Part shown: piece after piece, positions 35,501-50,500 of the stretch | Layout of the letters: every line of letters starts with the position of its first letter | How positions within the stretch are numbered: the first letter of the stretch is position 1 | NCBI GenBank assembly: GCA_963965975.1 | Contig: OZ014411.1 | Span: forward strand, 19,372,446-19,436,445 | Direction of reading: 5' to 3' | Source of the DNA: Xestospongia bergquistia | Taxonomy: Eukaryota; Porifera; Demospongiae; Haplosclerida; Petrosiidae | Length of the DNA stretch: 64,000 nt | Notes under the pieces: model-generated | What the model was told of the DNA's origin: nothing | What the model saw: only the letters and a program-made list of their open reading frames with translations | Databases searched by the model: none | Translations under genes and position numbers: made by a program

Positions 35501-38500
35501 AACATAAAGAATGTTAACAATATAATGACATTAATGACTACACACAGATGAGTCATATTGGAAGTAAACTCTCGTTAATATCTCCTTCTTGTCCTTCACA
35601 TAGTTGATCTCAATACTGTGAGAAAATTTATGAACATGATTCCACACTGTTTTCATTTCTGTCCCTTCATATTTTTCTTCAAACTTAACTGCCACATAAA
35701 TATTTCATTATATAGCATTATTTAAATGAAATTGAATGTACCATAATCATTGACTGTAGTTCCAAGATAATCAGCAATTTTTTGCAAGACATGGAAAGCT
35801 CTTTGAAAAGAGAAAGGTGTGTAATTAACAATATTGTTATAATTTATTTACCTAAACATTCCCTTTCCTGCCTCAGTACTACCAGATGTTTTCTAAACAC
35901 AAAAAATTATTAAATTATTCCTTATTTATGGTTATGAAACACTAATATTCTTACATATAAATCATATAAATTTTTCATAGTTGTCATGAGAGCATCAATG
36001 TCAAGATCTCTAGATATGTTCACAGCAAGTTCCTTGCTTTTGGTGTCAGTCTCTTCTAACATTACTTCCAACAACTCAATAGCTGATATATGGACACTTG
36101 TTAGTTCACCAGACTATATATAGACGTTACATATTTCTTAAGCTAATATACTTTATGTAATACCTCAAAATTAATATTTCTCCTTAAAATATTATTAACT
36201 GAATCCACTACCTGACCTCTAAAGGCAATTGCTTGGTTGCTGTAGTTACCAGCACAAATCTCTATTAGAGCCTGATATTAAAATGAATTATTCATATTAT
36301 AAGAGAACAATTTGTTCACCTGGATGTTCTTTTGTATAAGTTGAAAGATGTCTTGATTTAAATCATCAGTCAATGTTTGTAGAAGTGAAATTATTTCAAC
36401 AAGAAGATTGATGTTCTATTGGTAGATATAAAATGTTTATCATTATAGTTTCTTTTGTTACACTAACAGCAAAATTTTGATCTTGTTTTCTAAAAAGATC
36501 TTGCATTTCCTTGTTCTGTCCATCACACATTGATGCAACAACCTCAAGAACTACACTGGCCCTCTTTTTAGCTTCATCCTTACTAGTTTCCTATATCGTT
36601 AAAAATATAAAAATTTATTAAATAGCAAATAAAATCGACACACTAGTTGACCAGCAACTTCAACTTCATATGGCCTAACAGTTTGACGTTGATAAGCTAT
36701 TGAAAATTAAAAGATTAGTACTACAAAAAAATAATGGCTAACATTCAGTAAGAGCAACATCTGTCATGTCTATATTGAGACCATTACTGAAGATTGTGAA
36801 GTTTCCAATATCTACATCTTCAGGAGATAAGGGCATTTCAGCTTGTGATCGCCATAAAACAGCCTCTTGTATAGGGTTCTTGAATTATTTATAAAAGGAA
36901 TAAAATAGTAACTATGTTTCCTTACTAAAACTGTATATGCTCCAGCATCTTCTAAACCATCATTTGGATCTTTCATCAACTAAATGTAAAATATGACATT
37001 AAATGCTTACAGTAGAATAGTAGAGAAATGACATCTATACATACAATCTCAGGTCTGTCCATTGGTGGAGGTGCCTCATGAGATGGACGCTTTGCAATCT
37101 CCTTCCTAGGGAAAGTTTGGTTATGTTATAAGCCTGCTATGTGTAATGATATAATAGAGCCATGTATATACACTCACTTAGGTTGAGATATACCAAAACT
37201 GGAAACAGCACTTTCTAATAATTTGCTTATACGTTTGAAAAAAGCAACATCTTTGCTACTAGTTACACTTCTTCCTGCACAAAATTAAAATTGCTTTTAG
37301 AGTGTAACCGTGAATGGATTCCAACTAACCTATTTCTTTCTGAGCATCCCTATTACCTTGATACAGGAGAACATCAAGAAAACCCAATACTTGTAAAGCT
37401 ATCTCATCTTTAGGATGAGCAAGGTGCAGTAAGACCTGTGATAGAGATTTCAAAACTCAAATATTATATTTCTTTATAATATATCAATGTAAAATTAAGT
37501 ACAAATTGTATCTAAAATGAAATAATCGAGTCTAGTCCAAAATCTTCAAATAAATATTTTATACTACCCTATATATCTAGATAGATAAAATCTCTTATTT
37601 CTCAATGTAGTTGCTATTCTTCTATTAATACCTGCTCATGTGATTGTGCCTCAACCAGTGCTTTTTGTAATGGCTCAGCAGTCTCCATGTATAGCCTGAG
37701 TTTGAAGATGAATGTAGTATTAAATCTTGTTTACAACTTACCGCATAAGGGTTTCTGGTTTGTCTCTTCTGAGGTCTGGGTTAATGTTAACTTCATCAAT
37801 TTTTTTATATACAACTCCTGAAGTGACTTGTAGTGTAGTTTGTAAAAGACCATCTAAATCTGCTCTTTCTTTACTTGTAATTGGTTGTTGTAGACGTTGA
37901 TAAATAATTCTAAAGACTGGACTATTATAGTAATACAACATACATCACTTACTTTACTAATATCAGAAGTTGGCTGACATTGCCAAGTTTGCAATTTGTT
38001 GATACCTCATCAGAAATTGGTTCACTATAATTGTTTCATATACTCGATATTAACATTGTCGATATCGGTTCTTACCTATCCTTAGCAAACCAATCTACCA
38101 TTGCTATAAAGCTAGCGCCAGTTGGTAGTATGTTATTCACATTATGTACAGGATTATAAAAAGGGAATAAAGGGAATAATTGTTGTAGATTCAAGTCATT
38201 CCGAGTACATCTCTTCAATGCAGAACAGCCAACTGTCTTAGTTATGTCACTACAATCATCTGTCATCCTTTGATTAGCTCTTCCTTCGTATGTAATTTTA
38301 AAATTTGTAACAAAGCATTGAAATTGTTTGTTAAGCTCTTGTTCATTCCTCCAAGTCTCTTCATACTGTCTTAATGCATGATTGACAAAATAGTCATGAC
38401 TGTTTAGTCTCCTGATTAGTCTCCTTGAATTCCTAAACTGATAAACAAAATATTAAGTGTGAATGAGTATTTCCCATGTTGTGATAGTACATAATTGTAA

Positions 38501-41500
38501 AGATGAGAGCAACTATTGCTGTTCATATATAGAAACAAACTTTTAAGTTGATAACAATAACTCATTTTTACATCCATTACCTCATTTGGTGATGTCTCTA
38601 CATCAACAGGCAATTTAAAATTAAGCATCTTAAAAAAGATATTCCAGATATGCATTTGTTCCTTTGTTGTCTTAAAAACTGCAAGATGTGTATGAACTAG
38701 TTTCTACACAAAATACAAAATATAGTAATGGATAGGTGCATGATGGATCAATGGATGGGCAGATAGATTTGTGAAAGGTTAAATTTTAGAGGATAAAGCC
38801 ATTTTTGTATGTCCATTTGGACACTTGTATCACTTGTATCAATAACTGCCATTGTTTGCCTTCCATACCCTATACCCCAGTGTTGGTTGATCTTGAGTGG
38901 TATTTGATTTAAGCTTATTATTATCAAATGTGTCTACTAAATTGAGTAATTTGAAATAACTTCAGATTCAGTATGTATTAATTTTAACAATTTAATTTAA
39001 TTTTATTTGTGAAATATAACTTTTAAAAAGTACTAAATTAGTAGCAGTTGTTACATTACTCACTAAATATGATAAAATTAGTACACACAATTGACAGTAG
39101 GCTAAGGTACAATGAAGTCAACCCATATTTACAAAAAAATTAAAGTCATTAAGAGGCTGTAGCATGCAAAGAGTACCAGAATTTAACTTGCTGCATCCTG
39201 ACATTTACAATGTTGGTTGTTCTTTTGCTATTCCAACATTCTGCTAAGACTAGTCTCAGTTTTGGTTTTTTACCAACTCAAAATCATGGGAATGCTTTTT
39301 GTAACCAGGAAAGAAAATGCAATGGTGTCTTCTCATGTAAACAAATTCCACAATTTATGTCAATACTGTAAGATGAAATCCTTTAAAAACTGTATGGATA
39401 AAATTTTAATTTTAAATTATAGACATTATTAAGTTTAAGATTTGTGGTTATTATTTATATAAATTAATTAATGATCATTTAAGAGTAGTTAATTTTATAG
39501 GAATTGATTTAATTGGATGTCATGATACCAAATCAGTACAATGGGTCAAAGTATCATATGTATATGACATTAGTCCTCTAAGAATTAATGATCTTGGTTT
39601 GACAACCCTATCTCATCCATCCAGACTTAATCTAAACATACAACAATCAAGTTCACTTACAGCTGCAGCATCATTAATAGACTTTAAGACCGATACTACT
39701 TGAGGTGTAAGTAAACTTGAATAAGACTCAGTAGTTAGATTAGAACTACGTAATTGAGTAAAGAAAGCAATTACTAATGGTATTATGCCATCAACTAAAT
39801 AGAAGAGAAAGGAATTCAGAGGTACTCCATCATCATCTTCATTAGACTTCAGTAAAATATTCAAATCACTTGTCTCCGGATCCTTTTTCCAGGCCTAAAG
39901 AGCAAGAGATATTATAAATGATAATAATAACATCTCATGTAGGTGTACAACATGTATACTTACAGTATTTGTCACATGATAGGAAAAAAAGAATCTTAGT
40001 TTTTGTTTAACCTTCTCCTGCTTTTTCTTATCAACCACTGACAAAGTAGTAGTTAATGATGTTATCAACAATGAGCATTGCTCCATGTGAGTCCAGAATA
40101 ATCTGAATTAGTATATATAAATATTACAGCATTGATAGTATATGATGACTTACTCATTCCTACATATATCAGCAATGAAAACAAGAGAATCATGTTCAGT
40201 GTTTAAATAAGCTTGAGCAAGCATTCTAGTAAATGATTTCTTCCTCTCAAATGACACAACTGGATCACTGATAATACTGTAGTTGATATAGATATAGATA
40301 GTATAAAAATGAATTGTAGACTAACCTCACTAGTTCCCCTAAAGTAAATATCCTCTGACAAATATTTACAGCATCTTCAATTTGTTCTTCAGCACATGTA
40401 CTTAACATATCTGTAACACTAAGTAATTGTAGTAGTTCAAATGAGTCATCTTGTGACTGCAACGAGGATGAAAGGAAGGAGAAAATTCATATTAGACATT
40501 GATTGTTTTAGAATACTTTTTGCAAAATATTCAGTCTTTCTTGGTAGCTTGTGGTCAACATCAGCTCAATGACATGTTTCTTGCTTCCCTGATTAAACAT
40601 TAAGCAAAAGTTCATAAAGAGCTTAAGAGTATTTTCCATATTGTGACAGTACATATTTATAAAGAAATGACAACATGTATTGCTGTTCATTAAAGTATAT
40701 AATAAAAAGGACTTTTGAGTGATAACAACAATACCATTTGTTTGCCCATTACCTCATATGGTGTAGTGTCCACATTAACAGGCAATATAAAATTAAGCAT
40801 CTCAAAGAAGACATTCCAGAGGTGCATTTGTTCCTTTGTTGTCTTAAATACTGCAAGATGTGTTTGAACCAGTTCCTATAAAATGCAAATATATGACAGA
40901 TTGGTACAAAGTAAGGATAGATAGAAGGATTTGTGACAAGATATTAAATAAAGTTATAAACTTTGGAGGATGAAGCCACTTTTGCATATACACTTGGACA
41001 TGTTTATCATTAATATTAGTTGTGCCTATTAAATTTAGCAATTTTAATACATTATGATTTAACTTGTGAAAAAATTAGCATTCTGGAAGGCAATGATTTT
41101 CCATGTTTAACCAGCTCACAAAAGAGTACTTACATATATTGATAAAAATATTACTATTAATAACTAATTAAAGTGATAACAGGTAAGTAGCTTGGAACTT
41201 GGAATTATTCCATTGTAAATTATGGACAACAAGGAATCCAATGCATTGTAACTAGGGTTATAGTTGCTGACTTATTAGTCATACAATAGTGATCCTCTAA
41301 GCTGAACATTAAAGCAGGAAATAGTCTATATACTTACTCCCAAATGTAAGAGACTATGCTTCAGTTTAGTTACAATATTCTCTTTTCTCATTTGTTTCTT
41401 TCTGTTCATATTTATTAATCATAAAATGGTTTACTAAATGTAGCTCTTGAAAGTAAAATGCTGAAATTACTAGTTTCGTTTCTGAAGTGCTCAAAATGAG

Positions 41501-44500
41501 ACCTACAAAACACCATACTTCAAATTCAAATTGTTTTGGGTTATTGAGTTATCATGAACTATAAAGCAGCAGTGGCGGGAGAAATATGAACAGATTTAAC
41601 ATTTGACCAATTATGTCTGTAATGCTTAGAAACATTGTCTTAACCTATAGCTAACTTATAATGAACTGATTATTATAAAGAAATACTGTAAAGAATTAAA
41701 ATATTTTGATTAATTTTGAGTGATATATTGAATGTTTTCTGCCAAAATATTTCAATGGACAATCTGAGCCATCCCTACATCTCTATATGACACCCATCCT
41801 CTAAGGATTAAAGATGAATGATCCTTCAGCTTGACCACCCTATCTTCATCCAACCATCTGACGTTAATCTAATCATACACTAATCATATCCACTTACAGC
41901 TGCAGCATAATTAATAGACTTTAAGACTATTACTACTTGAGATATAAGTAAGCTTGAATAAGACTCAGTAGTAAGGCTAGAAGTATGATCACGTAATTGA
42001 GTACAGAATGCAGTTAGTAATGGTACTATGCCATCAACTAAATAGAAGAGAAATGAACTCAGAGGGACTCCATCATCATCTTCACTAGACTTTAGTAAAA
42101 TATTCAAGTTAGTAGTATTCTTTACCCAGGCCTGAAGAGTAAGAGATATTACAAATAAAAACCTCATGTAGGTGTGCCACACAATTATACTTACAGTAAT
42201 GGTCATGTGATGGGAAAATAAAAATCTTAGCTTTTGTTCAACCTCCTCCTTATTAATCCCATGCAAAGCAGTAGTTAATGATGTTATCAACAATGAGCAG
42301 TGCTTCATGTGAGTCCAGAATAAACTGAATTAGTAGTATATACAAAATATTACAATTGTGATAGTATACGATGACTTACTCATTGCCACATAAATCAGAA
42401 ATAGAGACAAGAGAATCACGTTCAGTGTTTAAATAAGCTCGAGTAAGCAATCTACTAAATGGTTTCTTCCTCTCAAACGACACAACTGGGTTACTGATAA
42501 TACTGTAGTTGATACAGATAGACCCTGTACAAAAATTTTAGTAAACTGACCTCACCAGTTCTTCTAAAGTGAATATCTTCTGACATATATTTACAGCATA
42601 TTTATAATGTCCTTCAGCACATGTACTTAACATATCTGTAACACTAAGTAATTGTAACAGTTCGACTGATTTATCTTGTGACTGTAGACGGGACAAAAAG
42701 TGGGAGGGAATTTATTTAGAATTTGTATGTTTTAGAGTACCCTTTGTAAAATATTCAGTCTTTTTTGGAAAGTTGTAGTTAACATCAACTCATTGACATG
42801 TTCATTAAACATGTGAGCAATACATTCTTGATGTTTCTTCAAGAAAACCGGTTCATCATGAGGTGACTTGTAAGGCTAACAATATGTACTTATCATTAAA
42901 TACAATAACACATTATACTAATACCTTCATAATAGTTTGTAGGGTAGAGTAGAAATCACAGTATTCTAAATTAGTATCAGTTGTAGCTAGTGAGTAGATC
43001 TGTCTAATGTCACCTTCTGAGAGATTACGACAAAGGTCGGGATTATCACAAAGTGCCTGAAGTGAAACAACAATATTATGATAAAGGTCACAAGCTCTAA
43101 ACAACTGACAAGAATCACAACTTAAGTGTTAAAATTCACCTCAGTCAAGACATAGGCCACTGACGAAATAGCAAGTCTGACATCTAAGAAATCCACAAAG
43201 TTGTCAAATATCCTTCTCTGTGCCTGTGAAATATGTATTGATGTGATGGTATTTATGGCATAAATTTCATTACTTGATCATTTTTACAAATAATTCGTTG
43301 TAATGTCTGACAAGTCTTATTTAGCAATTCCTCTTGCTCCACATGATCATTGACACAATACTTTAGTACATAAGTCACTAAAGCGTTGAATACTCCTAAT
43401 GAATAAAGTGCCCATTGTTATAAATTGTATATGTACTGTACTTAATATATGAACTGTATGAATAATTACGAAAATGAAATAATAATTTATTTGCTGTGTA
43501 TGATTGTCAGTTGTCAGTTGATATAGCATACATGTCTCATATATGGTAGAACATTCTTTGATCATGTAAGGGACTAACATCATTTTGTGTGTACTGATAT
43601 GTAATAACTAATATTTACTTACCTGAAGAAATAGCAATCATTTGATGACAATAATGAGGCTGAGTTTCATCATTATCAAGAGTGCATACCTCACTAACGT
43701 AATTTAAGAACCATACTGCCACTCTACCAATGTTACCTAAAGTAAATCAGATTAGTTTTAGAAATAAAAATAGATGCTTTACAACCATACTGTCTGTCTA
43801 TAATGGTCACATAATGAAGATAATCTAAGTGCATGCATTGCATAAATAAATGTAGAGAATCGTAATAAATTATATGCATTGCATGTATGAAATCTGATTG
43901 TTTGTATATTCTTAAGATCTATATAAAACTTATGTACTCATCATAATCAACCTGAAATAGCTGTCCCCTGAATCATACGAAGCAAACATTTGTCCGAGTT
44001 CTTGGAGAAACATCCAAATGTGATCATCATTCCATAGACATCTTTAGAAGGTTCTGTCACCAGATATGATATGCTAGCTTCATGAAAAATCAGGTTTTCT
44101 TCCTATAAATTGCATTAATAATTGCAATGAAGACAAAAGTCAACTTACATTAAAGATATCAAAAAGTAGCAATGCACTACTAATTCTTAGTTCATCATTG
44201 TCATATTTCATCAAATCAACAAGGATCTTTATCAAATCTTGACCCTTCTGTTTAGTTCTGTCAAAGCATTCATATGCTGATTCAGCAAGAAGACTCCGAA
44301 GTTGATCACGAGCTAATTTAATGATCCTATAAGATTTACAAATATGGCTGCTACTGCTTAATTCAATTAAACTATGTACTTACTGAGTGGACTGATCATT
44401 TAAGTGATAGCCTTCTTGTAGTAGCACTCTAAGAGAGTCATTAATTGGTGTGTAGTCATCAGGTACATCCTCACCACTGATATTAAGATACATGTACTTA

Positions 44501-47500
44501 AAGTCATAAATCAATTTCTAAGGTAGGTTCATAATAAAATACTCTAAAATTTAAAATACTAACCATCATACACATGTTACATAGCTGTTTAAGAAAGAAG
44601 TGAAGAACACGTATGGCCCTAAACAATGATATATATAGCATGCCATTATTAAACATGTACTTGCTTAATTTTGATTTTGAAGATCTGATTGTTTCCAGGG
44701 ACATTTTTATCATACCGACCTTCTTGTTTGTATTGTTTATTTTGCTGTAAATTATGGTAACTGATATCTATATGATATAATATTCATTACTAAATTACTT
44801 AAAATCTTAGACCAACTTTGTTCAAGTTTGTCAGTTTCACCATTTAAAATGTATATCATAACTCCAATAATTTCTCTGACATCTTCATCTTTACAGTAGA
44901 AACCATATGACACTAGTGGTTCCATTACAGAAAACATTTGTGCCATCAATTCATTATGACCTTCAACTTCTTCTTGTGCACATAATACCTTCAAAGAAAA
45001 TGAAACCACATATTTACCACAACATGAGTAACAATAACATTACCTTATTTTTTTGAAGAAACTCTCTGATAGATTTTTGCAAGTCTCGCATTTGTTCAGC
45101 ATCAATTTCAGGAACAATTTTAAAATTATCTTCTTGGTTCATTGCCTTTATTGGATTAGGGCATATGTCACTCCATTGCTATAAACAATAATGTATTCAA
45201 CATATGAGACATGTACATATTCTATTTACTTACATAACAATGCCAGACATTATCAATATCTGTTCCACTTTCTTCCACATTCAGATCAACGTAAGCTGAA
45301 ACAATATAGTCAAAGTATGCAGATTTAAGAAGAGGATGAATTTCAGGGTCCTTAATGCAAATCAGTGCCTCTTCAAAACTAATAAAATCCCACATTTCGC
45401 AAAATAATGCAATGGCAAGTGTATTTACTCCCTATAGAAATATTAGTATATGTCATATATTAAATTATACATCATAATACACAATATACAACTAAAGTGC
45501 TATAAATTTAAGTAATCAAAATTATATGAGTGTGTCGTGATATATATACCTTGCAGACTCCACTAAAGAGTTTAAGTTGAGCAATAAAGAATTTGAATTT
45601 TCCTTCCACCTTTGCATTCTTTATTAATGAAAAACATAGAAATAACAAGTATATTAATATTTATTACATGCATACTTTGGAACAGTATTTAGTGACAGGT
45701 CCTTTGATTTCATCTGGAGATGAAAAACATAATTGGCCATTTTCATTTATTTCAGTCTGAACAAAAATATCCTACAGCAAAAGACAAGCAAAGTCAATCT
45801 GAAACCAATTCTGTGCATAGATGTACACTAAATATTTTAGCCAGGTTTTTATAATTTAATTCATTTAGTATCCAGCAGCGATAGCATTAATTTTACAGTA
45901 ATCAAATATACTTACTTCTCCCACATCACGGATAATTTCAAGAATGAGCACTAAATACAAAAGTATTACACAATACAGTGACATTTTTTTCTTACATTGA
46001 AGATGTCTGGATGGTTTACCAGCAGTGAAGCACAAAGTGCTTAAAAAATCAAGTGTGGATGGTACAGTCTGTAATCAATAACAAACAATGATTAAATGTC
46101 TCAATTAAAAACTGCTAATCTTACAAATTTTGACATAATGTGTTCTCCATATTTAGAGTTACTTAAAATTTTTTGGGTGATAGCACTAGTTTATAGAAGC
46201 AACAAAACATAAAAAATACTCTTTGTTAGCAAATGTATTAGTTAATATAAGTGAATGATACCAGTAGCAATGTAGCCATACCTTTCATCTCTTACTAATG
46301 TACTCAGAATTTGTTCTACATCAATATCATCACCAACCTAAAAACCAATAACAAACATGTTACTACAACTAAGTATCATATACATATAATTAAAAAAATA
46401 CCAACCATGATGTAAAATTGTAAATACCCTTATAACTTACTTTATTAACCAAAACATCTAAAAATCTGTCATGAGCAAGATAGAGTTGAGACTTCTTATT
46501 TGCAGAGTCAATATAACCCTGAAGTACTTTTGATACTTTTCTACATAGAGACCTATACATAATAATAAAAAATTGAGGATATAACACAGTACAATATTGT
46601 GATAAACTTACTGATCAATATTGAGAAGTAGATATGCAACAAGAATATCAACTCCCTATAATGTATGAATCAAAATTGTGAATGACATTATTAGTGAAAT
46701 GATTAGGTCAAATGAGTACAATATATTTTATGTTACCTGAGCAATTCTCAACATATTAGCTCTATTTCTCTTCTGAATTATCCACTCATAAAGATCTTGA
46801 AGAAGATTATCAAGTTCTTGAAGCATAACAGAAGATGGTGATTGCTTGCATTTCTCTGTCAACTATAAGTATTGTTCAAGAGTATTTGTGTAATACAAGG
46901 TAAAGTATAATCAACAAATATAACTTATAAAATAGTAAAACAATAGACTATAATATAATATCTTTGGAATTATAAAAATATGGCATTAACTGTATAAATA
47001 GTATATATACAAGTAGGTAAAACATTTCTAAAAAAGGAAGTAAACTTAGGAATGGTTAATTGCAGTCCTATACAAAGAATGCAAACAAGATAGTAGGGAT
47101 AGTAATTACATCATCCCTACATAATAGCATAGGAACAGAATTGAATAATATTACAGATATTATTAAGTTCATTTTTGGATATTATTTTTAAACATCTTTT
47201 GATTGTTTGTGTGACCTGGGAAAGGGATGATAGAAGGAGGCTGAGAGAAGAAAGAGAGAGAGTGTATTGAAAGAAAGAAAGTGCCACTTGTTGTGTGGTT
47301 GCAATAGTGTTTACACTTAAAGTGAGCCTCAAAGAAAAGAGACAGTGTAGCAGGTGATAGAGGACAATGTCTGCCATATATGAGGGACCCTTCAGGATTG
47401 CACATGCTTTCAGTTGCTATTAACCTCATCTAAGGCTACATCCTAAATTCCATTATCTAAGCATAACTTTAAACAATTGTAATTCTCATATTTATTTGTA

Positions 47501-50500
47501 CGTCACATATAAATTGGTAACTAATGTGTTTGGCTTTGTAGTCATCATGCAATAGAAAGATGTGATAGTGGCTATTAATGCAGCATAGAAAGTACATACT
47601 CTAAACAAAATTAACACAGTTAGGTTCTAATGTTTAGGGTTAAGGGTCTAGGGTATAGTTTTATTTTTGCATTGAAGTACATGCACATCCTGTGCCATAC
47701 AAATTGTCACTGCCTATATAAATAAATGATATTCCTTTGAACTACAATGTTTACCTTCTTCAAGTGTTCACTTAATATAGTTGTTACACCAGAGATATAA
47801 TAATAATCATGTACTAAGTCTACATTAACCTATACAATAATTAATACATATCTGTCAACTAAATTAATAGCTATAGTACCTCATCAATACGAAAATAGTG
47901 TAGTGAACTGCCATCAGTGGATTCAATTCCAAGCTAAAAAACGAATAAATGTAATTACAAATACTTCACTTTCTATTTTATTAAGTGTGTCAATTACATA
48001 AAGTTATTTTTATCAATACTTACAGTGAACCACTTATTCTCTGATGAAGGATCAACTTTAACATTTGACAGTGCTTTGGGTACAAATGATGACCCTAACA
48101 TAGATTATAGTTGTAGTCTATATTAAAGATGGACAACTACCTTGGACAGATAAATTTTTAACAGAATTAACATGTCGTAGTTGAACATATGATCCCTTTG
48201 CTATTACTTTATTTTCCTATAATAGATTAGACAGATACATACATGTTTCCTATTATTTTTACTACACAAATAAATATATACTTTTATGTTTGCTGCCTGT
48301 TCAATTGATACAAGACTGAATGTTATTTGAGGATCAGAAGGTTGTCCAGGCTCTAACTTCTTTAACACAATCTAAACAGCAAAATTGTTGATGATACTAA
48401 ATTTATAGCAAGCTACTAACCAAAGATTGTTGTCCTTCCTCTCCTGGTATCACAGCCAAGTATTGCTGACTTGGCAAATGTTTAATGCGACATTTTTCAT
48501 CCATTTTAAAATGATCACCTACAATAAAATGAAAATAAAATAGATTTATATAGTCAAACTAGTGATTACATTATGATAACATGTACAGTTGAACACAAAC
48601 CTAAGAATGGTGTTAGCACTTTTTCAAGCTGCCAAAAACAGTCTCCTGAAAAAGGAGGAGCCTTTTGAATTCCATGGAAACTCCCTCTGTGCCGAGCACC
48701 CACTAAATTAATTTTAAAAGATTGTAATTCGTACACATAAGATAATTAATTTCAATGGTTCATGAGCATTAGAAGTCAGTTAAGAATGGTAGAGCAAGGA
48801 AATAAATTCAAGGTGCACCAGAACATTGGTATGTGTAATTATTTGTATGGTTAATAATTATGCATTGAAATAAAGCAGTGAATTACAAGACTTTTGTAAC
48901 TTTAAAGATGGAAAGTTGTCTGAGGATTTTATATGTTTAACCATGTCACCAAGAATACTATTTGAGTCATTGCAATAACACTTGCAAAGGTATTGCAGGC
49001 AATCATTGTAACCAATTATTAATTTCCGAAATTAGTACTTGCCATATTGCTCCTGATGCCTATTGCTGTTATTGCTGCCTATAGCTATGTTTATGAAATG
49101 ACAAATAGACATACCAACACACACATATATGCATACATATGTGGTCAAACATCTTAGGCCTGCCTGGTACGTTGCACACGAGGAAATAAATGCAACTAAA
49201 TATCAAAATTAAGATGCATACATAGGTTAATAAGTCTTAGAATAGATAAGTTAGTAGATAGATACATAGTTACATAGATAGATACATAGATAGACATATT
49301 GATAGATAGATAGATACATAGATAGAGAGATAGGTAGATAGATAGGTAGATAGATGGATGGATGGATATATATATATATGTTTTGGTAAATAAATAAATT
49401 AATTATGTAATGTGCTTGATTAGAAACTTGCTATCCTCATTTGCAATCTGAGAAATAGTTCTACTAAATGCATAAAGACTTCTATAGATTTACTGCCACT
49501 AAACTATGTGATGACTTGCTTATGAATATTGAATCTAATATTAGATGATGATTCTGTAGCTACTATCACCTTCATTAATTGATTCATCTTCCTTTACAGG
49601 ATCAGGTACATGTTCCATTGAAGCACATCCAGCAAGATATGCTTCACGCTTCATATCAAATAACATAACCACACCACATCCCTATTAGTGTAAATATATG
49701 ATATCAAAAACAAATTTTGTAAATTCACTTACTCTAAGTGCCTTGTGGTTGATCTTAGATGCCCTTGCCTGATGGTAGATAGCAAAGGTTGAATCAGTAA
49801 CAGCCATCTTCAATTCATACCTAAATAATGACATAGAGAAATATTAAATTGTTGAATTAATTTTAATAAAAATAACAACATTATAATTATCTTTCAGAAA
49901 ATATTATACATGTTAAAAAAGAAAGATGTAGTAGACCTGTCTGTGAGAGAATTCTTGACAAACAATGCATGATGCTCTTTCTTTGAAACAGAAGCTAACT
50001 TTACTTTGTCTTTTGGTAATATCTAGAGGAAATACATGAAAATTGACTGCTCAGCTTTAAAATATCTTACTTCATCTCCTTTTTGTTTTTCTGGTTGAGC
50101 AGGTAAAATTCTAAAGACACAAGTTTCTTTATCAAATTTATCAACTGGTACCAGTGTAGCCTAAACAAGGAGAGAAGTTCAAAGTTATTTGAAAAATGTA
50201 ATAAGCAACACATTAAATTGTAGAAGTCAACCAAACCTTATCAATGGTTGAGATATTAATGCAAACAATAATGCTAATGGTAAATTTATTGTAAAAGTAA
50301 AAAATAACTTACAGTGGGATTAAGGAATCCTTTTTCACTGATTGATGGTAGTGACAAATACTTGCTGGATGAAACATGTAGAAGCTAGAATTATTAACAT
50401 ATTTACATTTACAGTGAGAGTATCATTAAAAAAGTACCTTAATCTTACGTCCATAGACTAGATCACGATTAAGAGCTTGAACCTGACACAACAGAATCAA

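Noticed and set aside
47117-47429. Two overlapping 86-codon minus-strand ORFs
   Set aside because: Low-complexity Ser/Leu-rich translation of a GA-rich intron stretch overlapping a repeat; no family resemblance.
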